64,000 nt of DNA from Cryptomeria japonica (Eukaryota > Streptophyta > Pinopsida > Cupressales > Cupressaceae), in assembly GCF_030272615.1 (NCBI RefSeq), contig NC_081413.1:159648849-159712848 (forward strand). Reading direction: 5' to 3'. This document shows, piece by piece, positions 1 to 11,233 of this stretch. Below the pieces are notes generated by a model. The model ran no database searches. It worked only from the letters and a program-made list of their open reading frames with translations, and was not told the DNA's origin. Both the position numbers and the translations under genes were made by a program. Numbering within the stretch: the stretch's first letter is position 1; the number at the start of each line of letters is the position of its first letter.

Positions 1-377
1 TTCCTTAACCGGGTGACTCCTAACAGGGTCTGCTCTTAACCAGACATATTGTAAAGCTCCTAACCAGGTTAGGCCTTTAACCGGTCACATTCCAAAAGAG
101 TACAAATATTTTGTGTGTGCTAATTCCCATCGTGGTTTTTCCCATTTGGGTTTCCATGCAAAAAATCTCTATGTTCATGTGGTGGTTGCATTGTTGTTTT
201 GTGCATTTGATTTCTTTACATTGTTTGCATAATGATGAACACTTGAGTGAATGGTTTGGTAAATCTGCTAACCAAATGGTTTGAGTAGTTACCGGTACAA
301 TTTTTGTAAGTATTTTAGAATTGTTTTACTACTGATTCACCCCCCCTCTCAATAGTAACCAGATCCTCATAATAACA
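1..377 (+). repeat. 3' part of a copia LTR, cut by the window start
   Basis: The segment has the right half of the copia LTR layout seen elsewhere in the window. First come degenerate units of the type TTAACCGGGT / CTAACAGGGT (1-90), then the block GTGGTTTTTCCCATTTGGG (about 131-150), then the C-tract and CTCTCAATAG near 339-355, and an end in ATAACA. No primer binding site follows at 378, so this is the outer end of a 3' LTR or of a solo LTR. It abuts the decayed minus-strand Ty3 sequence to its right, so it probably inserted into that element. The family cannot be fixed from the tail alone. Confidence 0.75.
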
Positions 378-1007
378 ATGCCTTGGCTCATCTTAGCGCC
401 AATTTGCAGAGGTAATTAGAAGGACAATTTGTCCTCAAGGATCCATCATCCTTGAGGTGACAAATTCCCTCTGTTACAATTGGAAATGGAAACCTACCTA
501 TCCTAAACTACCCACAATGGAAACCTTTCAAATGAAACCATTCATTGGCCCAACAAAATAGTTGCTTGTTTTTAACAGCTTGCGGTACCTTGCATGATTG
601 TAGGCAACTTTGTATAGATGGAGCATGAACAAGGGTACTAGAGCTTGATGCAACACTCCTTGGAAAAGATGTACAAATTCACCTTCCTCTTGAAATGAAT
701 CCTATGTGCTACTGCCCCAAAGTAGATTTTTGAAACCAAACCGCTCTTGCTTAGCTAAATATGATTCTTTCTTCTTCTTTCTCAAGTGTATCCTCAAGCT
801 CATGCACCGGCGGATCCTTTGGCTTTCCATTATCCTCAAACCAAGAAAGATGTTTGATTGGACATCCTCTTGATCACACAAAAATTGAATCTTTCTTGTT
901 GATTACACCTTTATTAGTTGCTTCTTCAACCATAACCTCATGCTGAATAAAATGAGTCATCTTGTGTGAGTCAGGTGAAAAATGGCTGCATAGCTTGCTT
1001 CATCATG
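378..1007. other. Unassigned remnant, downstream side of Ty3 element I
   Basis: No convincing coding domain is seen. Read on the minus strand it lies downstream of the element I gag remnant, so it may be decayed gag-pol or untranslated sequence. An imperfect hairpin lies at 426-466. Confidence 0.35.
426..466. repeat. Imperfect inverted repeat (hairpin)
   Basis: Arm 426-442 (AATTTGTCCTCAAGGAT) pairs with 448-466 with a two-base bulge and a five-base loop. It lies in the remnant downstream of the element I gag. Its function is unknown. Confidence 0.6.
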
Positions 1008-2315
1008 CTATTCACAAACTTCAAATTTGGGAGATATTGAGCTGTAGTCAAGACTTGAACAAAACTCCTCTATTATGTTTGTGAAAAGGTCTTCACCAAG
1101 TTCCTTGCTATCTTCATGCACAATATGTTCAAGTTCATGATCTTGAAATATAGATGCAATCTTCTCATTTTCTTCAACTTGACTGGTACCTTCATGCATA
1201 TTCATCTTTTCACATCTGATAACGTGATTGTCCTCCTTTACTAGCACCTTGGAAAAGTGGCCTTCAACTTATTTTTGTGTATACCCCATGGTATATAGCA
1301 TGGTCTTTTCTTTTTGTTCAACACCTTTTTGGTACTGCATAAATCAGATATGAGAGTTGCCAGCTATGTTTGCCTCCTCCTCTTGGAAGAGATCAACAAG
1401 ATCACTTTGTTCAAATTTAGAATTTCCTACTACTGCAATTGCTAATGGTGCCTCAAGTACAAACCTTTCTAGTGGTGTAGGAAGCTTGTCTTGATTTCTA
1501 GCTACATAACTAGGAGCAGTATTTGAATATGGCCTCCTTGGAATGTCTTCGTAAGGAAAAGAGAATACAACTTGAGCTATTTTATTTTTTAGGGCAAGCA
1601 AATCATTAGCCAACCTCTGGACTATGGGATCTGTTCTCTTGGTAGACCATGATCCCAAAGAAGAATTTTCTTTGGACCTAGTTGGATCTATCTTTATCTT
1701 ACCCACAAGGATAAGATCATCTTCAACCTCAACTGCTAAGGTTTGTGCATCTGCAAGTTCTCTCAGAACTTCCCTTCTTAATAAGGAAATCACCTTAGGA
1801 AACTGAGCACTGATGAAGAAGCACTTCAAATTTTTAGTGGTAGGTTGAACAACAACTGGAATTTTGTTAGATAGCTTGTTTAATTTAGCAACAAACTCCC
1901 GCGTGGGTTCTCATGGTTATTTTTTCATTTGAGTCAACTGAGCTAACAATGCATGAGCATCTTCTATAGACTTGAACCTTTCCTAAAACTTTGTTCTAAG
2001 AGTAGCCCAATTTGTGATGGTTTGTGGTACGAGTTGGTAGAACTAATCTGCAGCAGCACCTTGGAGTGTTTCAATGAAAAGTCTCATTGAAACATCCTCA
2101 TGCTATACACAAAGCACACCACATGCAATATAGAAGATAGAAATGTGCTTATTTGGGTGTTGTTTTCCATCTCCAAAAAACTTGGGAAAGTTCTTCCTAT
2201 AACCATCAGGAAGAGCATGTAATAGCAGAGTCAGATTCAACGGACCAAAAGCATTCCTGCAAGAACCTTGAGCAACCATTTTACATGTCCTTGGCGAAGC
2301 CTTGAGAAAATACAA
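1008..2315 (-). pseudogene. Ty3/gypsy gag remnant (element I)
   Basis: The minus strand from about 2315 reads as the start of a plant Ty3 gag: PLNLTLLLHALPDGYRKNFP followed by FGDGKQHPNKHISIFY. The next segment (about 2100-2040, another frame) gives HEDVSMRLFIETLQGAA, the helical core typical of the retrotransposon gag family. The segment 1829-1344 carries the later gag part (LADAQTLAVEVEDDLI...). Stops and frameshifts separate these pieces. 1247-1008 is an acidic stretch (EDHELEHIVHEDSKELGED-like) that may be the gag C-terminus. No zinc knuckle, protease or RT is seen further on, so the element is truncated or replaced near 378. Gag would form the particle that packages element RNA in the cytoplasm. 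The domain call is confident from residue pattern only; boundaries are approximate. Confidence 0.7.
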
Positions 2316-2390
2316 GAAAAGAAATTACAATGAATAGGATATCATTATACTTCAACCAAAAGCATGAGGCCTTTGGATGCATACCATATC

Positions 2391-2410
2391 CCTAGTAGAG
2401 TCGCCAAAAA
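2391..2410 (-). other. Primer binding site of Ty3 element I
   Basis: On the minus strand the sequence reads TTTTTGGCGACTCTACTAGG, matching the usual TTTGGCGACTCTGCTGGGGA context just inside the 5' LTR of many plant Ty3 elements. It lies about 75 bases upstream of the gag start, as expected. Confidence 0.6.
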
Positions 2411-3225
2411 ACTACTCGTTATAAATTTTGAACAACTGGGAAGATGAGCAAAATTATGGTTTCAGCCATAACACGTGAGTATAAACTCTCCTAATTTAGG
2501 GAAGGCTCCCCCTTTTCTAACACTTAACTAAAACTAATCTAATTTAATATGGGTGGGACAACAACGTTTTCTCTTATTTTAGAAAAGATTATGTTCTTTC
2601 CTCTTCATAGAAAAAAAACAACAACTTTGAAGGAATAATAACAACAATTTAAAATAAAATCAAGAGAGGAGATGAAGTTTTTTGAAAGCATAAAGACTTC
2701 TGTCACTTCCTCTGGGATGGGAAAACAACAAAGGAACACAAAATCTTGAGTTTTTGAATATCTACTCTTTTCGAAATGATAACAATGTACAATACACAAC
2801 AACTCAAAGTCTATCTATATGATGCACTTCACCTTACATGCACAAGTCTTAAAAATAAAAGAAACACAAATTCTACAAGTTATCTCCTTACTTGAGCTTT
2901 CTACACTAGCTCCAAATGTGATAAGAAACTCAAAGTCTGCAAGACCAAGTCTGAAAAACCAAACCTATATTATAAATACAATTAACAACTCAAATTCTGC
3001 AAGATTGAATTTAAATCCCTCTTGAACAATAGAACAAAAACCACAATCAATTCCAGAAAATGTCATCCCATAACAACTTGAATTGGCACAAAGTCTCAAC
3101 ACAACTTGCCTCTTTTATTGAAAGCAATTTTATTTACATCTAAGCTCAAAGTCTTAAAGTGCACATACAAACTGTCAAAATTTTGTTGCATTGCCAAAGA
3201 TAAAAATAACAATATACCCTCTCCA

Positions 3226-3236
3226 ATATATATAGG
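3226..3236 (-). promoter_or_regulatory. TATA-like box in the LTR of element I
   Basis: TATATATA at 3227-3234 has GC-richer flanks on the minus-strand 3' side. It lies about 815 bases upstream of the primer site, a reasonable place for the promoter of a long Ty3 LTR reading towards gag. Call rests on sequence and position only. Confidence 0.4.
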
Positions 3237-4156
3237 AGACAAGCCTTGAGAAAAAGGTGGGAGGATCCTAACTAACTTGAGAAATTCTCTCAACCACCAT
3301 GACTTATTCCAACTACATTTCTAATCTAACTCACCTTGTAGTTGCTTTACATGTAAATGCAAGTGAAAGTGACACTTGCAATTACAAAACTTGTTTTTAC
3401 ATGTAACTTGTTGAACCAAAATTAAAAATACACAATTGAAACTATTCTATGTGTTTGAAGACACGACTCTAACTACATAATCTTTTGTCTATGATGATCT
3501 TTATGCTGCTTTAGGATGCTAGAACTTGAAGTATTCAAGATTGGTGAAGACATCTCTAACCGGAATGAGAATTTGCATCCTTAATGATCTTTGTGTCCTT
3601 GGCCAACTAACTTCAATCTTATCTTCTTTCTTGGGGTAGTATTGTATTTTCAGGAGGGAAGTTCTTCTCTTTTTTGTGTTCTTTCTCCATGCTTGATTTT
3701 TTTTGTCACTAGATTTCATGAGGATTATTGACTCTTGTGCTATCCCATGAATCACTGTTGTATCTATTCATCCTTTGTTCAGTGATGAAGAATCCATAAC
3801 ACCTTATTCAAGATGAAATTATTATAAAACAATGCCCATTCCTTGATTTGTTAGTTTGATAGATCACGTGTGCAAACAAGACTGACAAGGGAAGGGATAA
3901 ATTGATGCAAAAATAGACTCACATGTGAATTTTGGGTTTTGAGGATCACATTACATGTGAGGAAAACCAAGAACATTGACTTGCAATTGTGGAGAACGAA
4001 CATGAAACTTCATACATGTAATGGGAAAATACAAGTTTGCACTTGTAATTGGATCATGGAGACTCATTTTCAAGTGTTTTTTACCGCATTTTGGACCAAT
4101 TTCGGGTTTTGGAGGACTGTCTGCGAGCGTAAAGTAGGGAATTTTTTTTACACTTC

Positions 4157-4193
4157 TACTTGTAATCAGGTCTTAGAGACCTGATTGCAAGTA
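4157..4193. repeat. 17-bp hairpin inside the element I LTR
   Basis: TACTTGTAATCAGGTCT (4157-4173), a 3-base loop, then its complement at 4177-4193 with one T/C difference, which would pair as G-U in RNA. Flanking sequence shows weaker inverted similarity: AATTTCGGGTTT near 4099 and its complement near 4290. Possibly a foldback insertion in U3 or a regulatory palindrome. Confidence 0.75.
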
Positions 4194-4498
4194 AGTACAT
4201 TTACTTGTAATGTTTTACAAAAGTTCCTACTAATTGCAATGACTTTACTTGCAATGACAACAAAAAATTCCCACTTGTAGTGATTGACCTGAAACCCGAA
4301 ATTACTTAGAAAGCTAGGAAAATGAAGGCCAAAACTAACCAAAACTTGGACAACAATGGCAAAATCACCCACGCATGATTAAACACTAACAAATATGAGT
4401 TTTGCACCTCGTAAAACATGTTTTAGAGATTAAAATGACACATTTTGAGTAAAAATTCATAGGGGTTGTCAATTTTTGAAAATCCAAAAATTGGGACA

Positions 4499-6008
4499 AC
4501 AAAAAGGAAATAGGTCAAAAAGGAAATGGACTTCACACTTTTATTCGTTCTTTGTTTTTGAAGAAATTTGGCCCTCCAAACCCTCTTCTTACCCTATTTT
4601 TGGAAAAAATTGATTGTGGGTGCAAATGTGAATGAAATTGGATTTGATTTGAAATGAATTGGATATGAATGAAATAGTGATAGTGTGTGTATTTCTTCTC
4701 CTCCAATTGAAAAATTTATGAATTTTCATCATTTTGGTGCATAAAATTGTGAGGTAATTCTTTATTTTCTCCTCCTTTTTGGTTTTCTTTTCAAATTGGA
4801 TACCATGCTACCCTTAAGGGAGCATAGGAATTCCCTCATAGATTCAATTTCAAGCAATTGGAAGTAGATTTTTTTTATTTTAAAAAATTACATTTTTTGT
4901 TCGCATAATGACAATTTTTATTTTAAATCATGAAAATGTGAACTTGATCTTATAAGTGTGTAGTTGGGAATATTTAAAGCCAAAGAGTATATTTAGAATT
5001 TTAAAATCTAGATTTCAATTTTTCAAGCTTTTCTTCAATGGTGGAATTGAAAATTTAATGGTTCTTCCTTTGTAAACATTTATAGAAAATTTGGATTGTC
5101 AAAGTGTTTTGGATGTGGGTAAAGAAGCACTCTTATTTATTTTTTGATTTAGATCAAAAGAGTATCTTTCCTTTTTTGATTTTTAATTTCATGAGTTTAG
5201 TGTTTTTCGAAGCTATTTCAATGATGTTCTTTAAAAAAAAGTTTTGCTTAGAAAATATTTTTTTGAAAATCTAAAATTTTATTGTGAATTCAGATGATTT
5301 GGGATATGAGATTTTATACATATTTTATAAATTTTCATTTTTTATGCATTTTAGAAATTTGTTAAATTATTTTGTGGAGCCAAATCGTTAAATTGGTTTT
5401 CATACCACATTTGTGTTTTCAACAATTGTGATAAACCTAGGACGTAGGTGTTAAAGAGAATTATGGGAGCGACTTTCAACATTTTCCAAGGCACAAAGGA
5501 TCTACTAGGATATATCATGGGAAGTTTTTTAATTAAGTGATAACTAATAAAACATGAGAGTAAAATGAACAAAGATAATGGATGCTCTTTCATGCTTGGA
5601 GTGCTAGTATAGTTTCAGGATGATTGTGGAAGACATTGTCACTAGGAATGTGGATCTTGTATGATCAAGTCTCCTTGTGTCTTGCGAGAGGAGCACTCAA
5701 TTATGTCTAGCCATACCAATGACTCTCTAAGATCTAGTCATTTTTAGCTTTGTGTGGTTTTTATGTTTTCCTCCATAGCCGGTGAGTGTGCCCAATGTGA
5801 GTGTTTTGGTTGTGTCAATGGTAATTTTTCCCAATTTATATTTTCCTCCATTGGTGAGTGATGCATGTATGCTCAGTGTATTATGTGTGTATAAGACTTC
5901 TCCCCATGTGTCTATTTTGAGTGCATTCTTGTGGGCTACATGACCATCTCCTAGCCCGATGTGAGTACATATTTTTATTCCTTGAATTTGGGTGACATGG
6001 AAACCACC
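4499..6008. other. AT-rich intergenic stretch, no gene seen
   Basis: Only short shadow reading frames occur here and none shows a known motif or a credible codon pattern. I see no LTR end, primer site or clear repeat. It lies between element I and the TGTAGACACC end at 6009. Confidence 0.5.
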
Positions 6009-7190
6009 TGTAGACACCTAAAAATGTCTCATTAATCATGCACAAATTAATCATCCTATTAGTTAAATAATTCTTTAATTATTTAATTAAGCTAATTAAT
6101 CTTATTTATTTTGAACTAATTCGAATCATCACCTTCTACATCACTAATTATTCAATTTCCATCCCTCCATTAATTCATCAATTAACCCTTTTTCAAATAT
6201 TAATTAAATATTAATTATTTAATTAATTGAGATTTAATTCCTTAATTAAATAGTCTTTATTATTTAATTAATTCCATTTCTAATGATTGAATAATTTCAT
6301 TTAAATTAATTAATAATTAATCAATTCATCCTCCGAATCCCCAAATTTAGATTTCAATTAATTTCATTTCTTCCAAATTCGCATTTCACCAATTTCAATT
6401 TCATTGCATTTCAAGTTAATGTGCATTTTGATTTCATCATTCAAAAATTAAAATTCAAATACGAATAAGAATGAAATTGAATTTCAATTCAAAAGTCCTA
6501 CAACACATGTTGAAAATCATGACTAATTGATCAAATCAGTTAACTAATTAGTTAACTCTCTAATATCCACTTTTAACTCCCAATCACTTTTTTCTAACTA
6601 ACAATCAATTCAGTCTTCTCCCTAGTTATTTCAGTTAACTAGCCAATTTATCTAGTTGACTAGCTAGTCTATCTAGTTATCTATCTAATCAATTGAGTCA
6701 CCTCTCCAATCAATCCACTTAACAAATCAATAAAAAAGAGTTAACTAATCAATCAAATCAATTCGATTGTCAATCAACACTTCAGTTTCATTTCTCATCC
6801 AATCTCACCCAAAAATCTATAAAAGCAACACCAAGTGACCATTTTCATCAATTACAATTTTTGAAATTTTTTTGTCTAACTTGCAGGAATCCTAGTGCAA
6901 TATCTGAGAGCCACACAACACAATTTTGGAGAAGAACAATGGAAGACATGATGCAGAATAGGGAGTTTTATATTGTTTAATTCATTCAATTTTGCATCTA
7001 TTTCATTGGTTTATGTTTAGGATTTGCTAGATTAGTTAAGGAATCCATGATTTTCCTTTTAATCTAATTAGCTCTAATTTTCCCTAATGGTTTTAAGATT
7101 GAAAACAATGGTGAACTTGACGTGAAACAACATCTGATTTATTTTCTCGTGTTTTCTGTGATTGTGCAGGTTTTTGAAAATTTTGTATGG
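6009..7190 (+). repeat. Probable Ty3 LTR, perhaps the 5' LTR of element E
   Basis: Begins TGTAGACACCTAAAAATG, the same kind of terminus as the LTR of element D (TGTATATACCTAAAAATG at 27803) and, inverted, the solo LTR H (TGTAGACACC at 42645). It shares their long AATTAATTAA-rich first part and a TATA box (6818-6825). The right end is set loosely: no primer site with GGCACC is visible near 7190. The next Ty3 coding sequence on the same strand is element E from 13487, with element A between, so assignment to E is inference. Confidence 0.5.
6818..6825 (+). promoter_or_regulatory. TATA box in the 6009 LTR
   Basis: TATAAAAG follows the AT-rich first part of the LTR and precedes a less AT-rich stretch. 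The corresponding box in element D is TATAAATAT at 43736. Confidence 0.5.
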
Positions 7191-8518
7191 AGCAACATCA
7201 AGCATCACACATTCATCTTAATAGAAATGCACATTCACTCAAATCATTGTGTATTCGCCTTGACAAAAATGTGCATTCGTATACATAGGATTGCGTATTA
7301 GTTAAAATCATTGCGCAACCGTATATTATAACACTTTTTTTTTGTCGTTCCTTTTCACGATTTTTGTGTCCATATAAACTATAATTCAATTTTTAAATTT
7401 GGAATTTTTCAACTTCGATTTAAATTGAATCAGATCTAATGGCAGGAAGAGTCAGATTTAAGATTTCAGGTGCAAGAAGAAAGGCAAATGAAAGGAGACA
7501 ACAAAGAGCCCATTAGAGAATGTTAAAGATCAAAAGAAGACTCCAAACCCTGGAAGACAAAATTGCCTTGTCTAGATACCATAACCTCGTCCAAAAGTAC
7601 CTGGAGAAATACCAATTCATCAACGAGGCATAAGTAATGGTTAATGTTATCATGAACTAACTCTCTATTTTGCAGGTTTTGTCATTCTTTATTATGAAAT
7701 TTCTCTGTCATATCATCACTCATTCATCCTGATATGTTTTCACATTTGCCTTGATGGGAATGTGCATTCGTATTCGTAGAAATTCACATTTGTTATCATT
7801 ATTGTGCATTTGTGTTGATATTATTGCACATTCATTGGATGTTTTTGAAAGTTTCTATTTCAAAGATTTCTCTCTGATATTGGTTTTCTTGGTTCTATTA
7901 ATGCTCTGTTTGCAGCATGTGGTGAAGAAGGATAGGGAGGGTACAATCAGTCGAAGATTGTTGTTATCAAACTACTAATGTGTATGTGGAGGATTTCTAG
8001 ATTTAGCTAATCTTTTGATTTGAGTTTAAAAATGAACATGTATGATTGAACATTTCAATTTGGTGCTAAAAAAGAACCTGAAACACACTCTTGAATGACT
8101 AGGCTTAAAATTGAACAACACAAACTCATCTTTGGATTTTGGGTTTAAAATAGACATGAACATGCAAATCTCACATTTCGATTTTGGATTTAAAATAGAC
8201 ATGTGTCTGTTTTATGTTTAGAATAGCTCTAGAGCGCTTTCTCTCTATCTTGGATGAACCCACCATTGAATGAATTACCTTTCCACCCACCTTCGAGGTC
8301 TTGAGAGATTGGGAAAACTGATAACAACACCCATCTTTTTTTTTTAGTAGCTGAGGGGTATTGTTGGTGGGGATTTCATCACCTCACAGTGGTATCTCGA
8401 ATTGAGATGCATTGAGGATATCATCTCTCCTAGCATATTCTCGAGTGGGTTTTTTGAGCCGTTATATAAATATACTTGTCAGACGACTGATGTTCGCAAT
8501 TTGGAGGAATTGATTATG
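7191..8518 (+). other. Leader-like region with GTGCATTCG microrepeats
   Basis: Two clusters (about 7195-7325 and 7735-7840) repeat variants of TGCACATTCG / GTGCATTCGTAT. A comparable but different run (CACTCGTATGGGTATG) lies just inside the LTR of element D. Between the clusters is a short basic reading frame (7439-7633). The part 7980-8518 is unassigned; short stretches look formerly coding but match nothing I can name. Probably Ty3 leader sequence into which element A inserted. Confidence 0.35.
7439..7633 (+). pseudogene. Short basic ORF with one internal stop, unknown
   Basis: A 64-codon frame begins ATG at 7439 with MAGRVRFKISGARRKANERR and ends TAA at 7631. TAG at 7514 interrupts codon 26. 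The N-terminal third is strongly basic. The rest (RRLQTLEDKIALSRYHNLVQ...) has heptad-like leucines and could form a short helix. It lies between the two GTGCATTCG clusters of the putative Ty3 leader. I do not recognise a family. It could be a leader ORF of the retroelement or chance; the coherent composition on both sides of the TAG argues mildly for a former gene. Confidence 0.35.
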
Positions 8519-9625
8519 TGTTGCATTGATGTTTGTCATTGATGGCAACACCGACTACACTAGCTGCTTTGGCTATTTATCGGTATCTGGTTAGTCCTCG
8601 TAAGTTGTTTGGTTTATGGTTGGATTAGATTGTGTTGATCTGGTATGCTTAGGTATGCTTTGGTCTGAGGAATTGGTTTGGATTGGTTATTCATGTGTTC
8701 CTAATGTGTATCACATTCAATTGGTTCAGGAGTTGATGATCTGGAAGTTATCACTTGTTCTAGAAAGCCTTTTGGTTATCGGTGAGGGTTTCACCGACAG
8801 AGCTTTGATGAAGATCTTTGATGTTATGCATAAGTGGTGTTAGTGCGGCTTCTAGTAGAGATTTAGGATGCTGATGGTGACCATGTTCGAGAATTGGCTG
8901 ATTGGGATCATTTCTTTAGCGTGTATGGACCTAAATTGGGTCCTGTGCTATCTAGGTTATGGACTGATTTGTATAACATGTTGGAGGATGTTCCTAATGC
9001 ATTACCAACGATATTTAAGGATTGGTTTACATTGTTTTTCGGTCTAAGCTGACTTGGTTGATCATTAGATTGCGGGTTTATGTTATGAATTTATTGTAGA
9101 TCATGGATATTGTATGCAAGTGAATAATGTAATAATAATTCATGCAATGGATTTGGTCGATCATAGGTGATCAAGCTAGGATTGTAGAAGAGGTTTTAGG
9201 CCTCTAGTATTGAGCTTAACCAAAACTGTACTTAGGCATGGGAGATGCTATACTTGTAGTTAAATCTTCATTCCAAATTGTTGTCTGATGTTTTATGTAT
9301 TCAGTGAGACTCCTTTTGTGATGAAGAGTGTGCTCTAGGCTGTTGGCCTTCGTGCATGTGCAGGCCCCTTTATTATAATATTTATTCATCTGATCAGTGA
9401 ATAGATATTATGGGTCTCCAAGCCCACCATGGTTTTTACTCTTTGAGGTTTTCCACATATAAATCTATGGTGTTATGGTGTTCATTTTTGTGATTACATT
9501 GTTGCTTATTGTTATATGCTTTTATGTTTACCGATTGATAAGTTGTTGTATTAATGAGATTAAATTTCTCCATTTCGATAGAAAACTGACTCACCCCCTC
9601 CTCTCAGTGTTCCTGAATCCCAACA
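8519..9625 (+). repeat. 5' LTR of element A
   Basis: Starts TGTTGCATTGATG and ends CCCAACA just before the primer site. It contains the shared copia LTR block near 9423-9460 (CCCACCATGGTTTTT) and a CACCCCCTCCTCTCAG tail. It aligns along its length with 11234-12407 (for example TGATCAAGCTAGGATTGT in both). Confidence 0.85.
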
Positions 9626-9626
9626 A

Positions 9627-9643
9627 TTGGTATCATATCCTGG
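9627..9643 (+). other. Primer binding site of element A
   Basis: TTGGTATCATATCCTGG follows the LTR end by one base. It matches the usual copia initiator-Met tRNA complement TTGGTATCAGAGC with changes. Confidence 0.7.
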
Positions 9644-9693
9644 TGCCTCAGAGGAAGTCTAATAGCTTGAGGAAGATCCCGTTTCTGGAATCT

Positions 9694-10743
9694 ATGGAGA
9701 TAAGTTTAAGGAAAGAACTTCAAGTAGCACTTGAAGACTATGATGCTGAAATATTGAGGAACATGAATATGCAAGATGAGTTGAGATCTACAAAGGAATT
9801 CATTTTTACCCTGCAGGAGAGGTTGTCAACTGCTCAAGCTAAAAGGAAGGAACTTTTACAAAATTAGGATGACGAAGAGAAGGATTCTCTTAAGGAATAA
9901 TGTCAGAAGCCGAGTCAGGAGAATATGGCCATGAAGAATCAAATACAAGCCTTAATTATGAGGATGTCAAAGGAGATTGAAGACCAAAGAGGAATGAAGA
10001 AAATCTTGCTATATCTCTAAAAGACAGATCTATTAGGTTGGTTCATGAGAATGATGTGCTAAGAACTGAATTGGTGCAATCACAAAACAATGAGCAAGAA
10101 TTGGAAAGAATGGTAACAATCCTAAGAGATGATATGACTATTCCAAATAAATACAAAGATAATTTCAAAGTTAGTTCTGCTAAGCTTGATGAATTATTGA
10201 AGGATCAAAGGGACACTAGAGACACTAATGGTCTTGGATTTGAGCATGGAGAGAGCTCTAGTATTGCAAATGAAGATCAGAAGGTCAACCAAAATCAGAG
10301 GTCACTGGTAAGGCAAGCAAATGCATATAAATTTAATGATAGATGCTTTGTTTGTAATATATTTGGTCATATGGCTAGGCATTGTAGAAATAGAGAAAAT
10401 TAGAATAATAATGCAGTTCTCGATCAATGTTCAAATTGTAAGAAGTATGGTCATAAGACAAAAGATTGTAGAATGAATGTGAAATATCATGCATGTGGAA
10501 ATTTTGGACATATGGCTAATCAATACAGGTCAAGGGATGGTCAAGGTTATAGTAAGGCAATTTAGAAGAACAATGCCACTTGTTATGTGTACAACAAAAT
10601 GGGACATATTGCTAAATTTTGTAGAAGAAAGAACCCACTGACAGGTAGTGATAAATCTAATGAGAAGGAAAAGTAGAAGGTTGATGACACTCGGAAGGAG
10701 CATGAGAAGAAGTGGGTCATGAAGTTTGAGGCTCAACCGACAT
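9694..10743 (+). pseudogene. Gag of element A: coiled coil plus four zinc knuckles
   Basis: The frame opens at ATG 9694 (MEISLRKELQVALEDYD). The first 60 codons and the segment 10038-10330 are rich in E, K, Q, L and N with heptad spacing, so they likely form coiled coil. From 10348 four CCHC knuckles follow: CFVCNIFGHMARHC, CSNCKKYGHKTKDC, then ACGNFGHMANQY (last Cys to Tyr, first position replaced), then CYVYNKMGHIAKFC (second Cys to Tyr). TAG at 9865 plus a frame change, TAG at 10401 and further TAGs break it. Knuckles bind element RNA during packaging. Tandem sets of four are unusual for copia gag, which normally has one. The gag of element B has the same plan, so the two belong to one lineage. 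Confidence 0.75.
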
Positions 10744-11039
10744 AATCAATTGTCCCAAATATTCATTTGGTTGAAGGATATACCTCTGTTACTCAACCGG
10801 TAGAGAAGAATGTTCCTGCATCAGCAAGAAACTCATTCGGTAACTAAGGCATTCACCTTAGGGGGAGGCAAATTGATGACAAATATTGCATTGTCCCTGG
10901 TAGTGGTCTGAAAGCTCATTTAAGATCTTTGGAAGTCAGTTTTAAGGTTAGCCGACAAGGATTTGTTGGATCTTGGATCTAGTTTGGTTTATAGGTAAGT
11001 CACTTTATGACTTATGGTTTGGTCATACATCTATAGTTT

Positions 11040-11233
11040 AGTATTTCAGAATCTCTGGTAGTGAATTGGAAGTTTGATCCTAGATGTGATGAAGGAATAT
11101 TTCTTGGTCTAATGAAAGAAAAGCATATAGATGTTATAACAAAATATTACAGAGAATTGTGGAGAGTGCTAATGTCAAGGTCGATGAAAAGAATAGAAGT
11201 CAAATTAGAATTTATGAGCAGAAACTGATTATG
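11040..11233 (+). pseudogene. Integrase C-terminal fragment of element A
   Basis: KFDPRCDEGIFLGL followed, after a frame change, by [14 protein letters not shown] matches the segment just after the integrase core in copia pol. It corresponds to [14 protein letters not shown] and [11 protein letters not shown] in element C (about 38775-38890). It ends at the 3' LTR, so RT and RNase H are gone. It shows that the four-knuckle gag lineage once had a copia-order pol. Confidence 0.65.

Larger units (their letters stand above)
2413..4498 (-). repeat. Probable 5' LTR of Ty3 element I
   Basis: The region lies directly upstream, on the minus strand, of the primer site. It holds a TATA-like box (3226-3236), and on the minus strand it begins near TGTCCCAATTTTTGG at 4498. 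It is non-coding, AT-rich and full of CTTGYAATT-type motifs. Neither end is proved: no second LTR copy is in the window and no target duplication can be checked. The TG start at 4498 is the best visible candidate. Confidence 0.45.

Noticed and set aside
9475-9693. Start of the element A gag at the upstream ATG 9475
   Set aside because: The stretch 9475-9625 is LTR and the primer site follows; the Val/Ile/Leu-rich N-terminus is LTR read-through. ATG 9694 matches the gag start in B.
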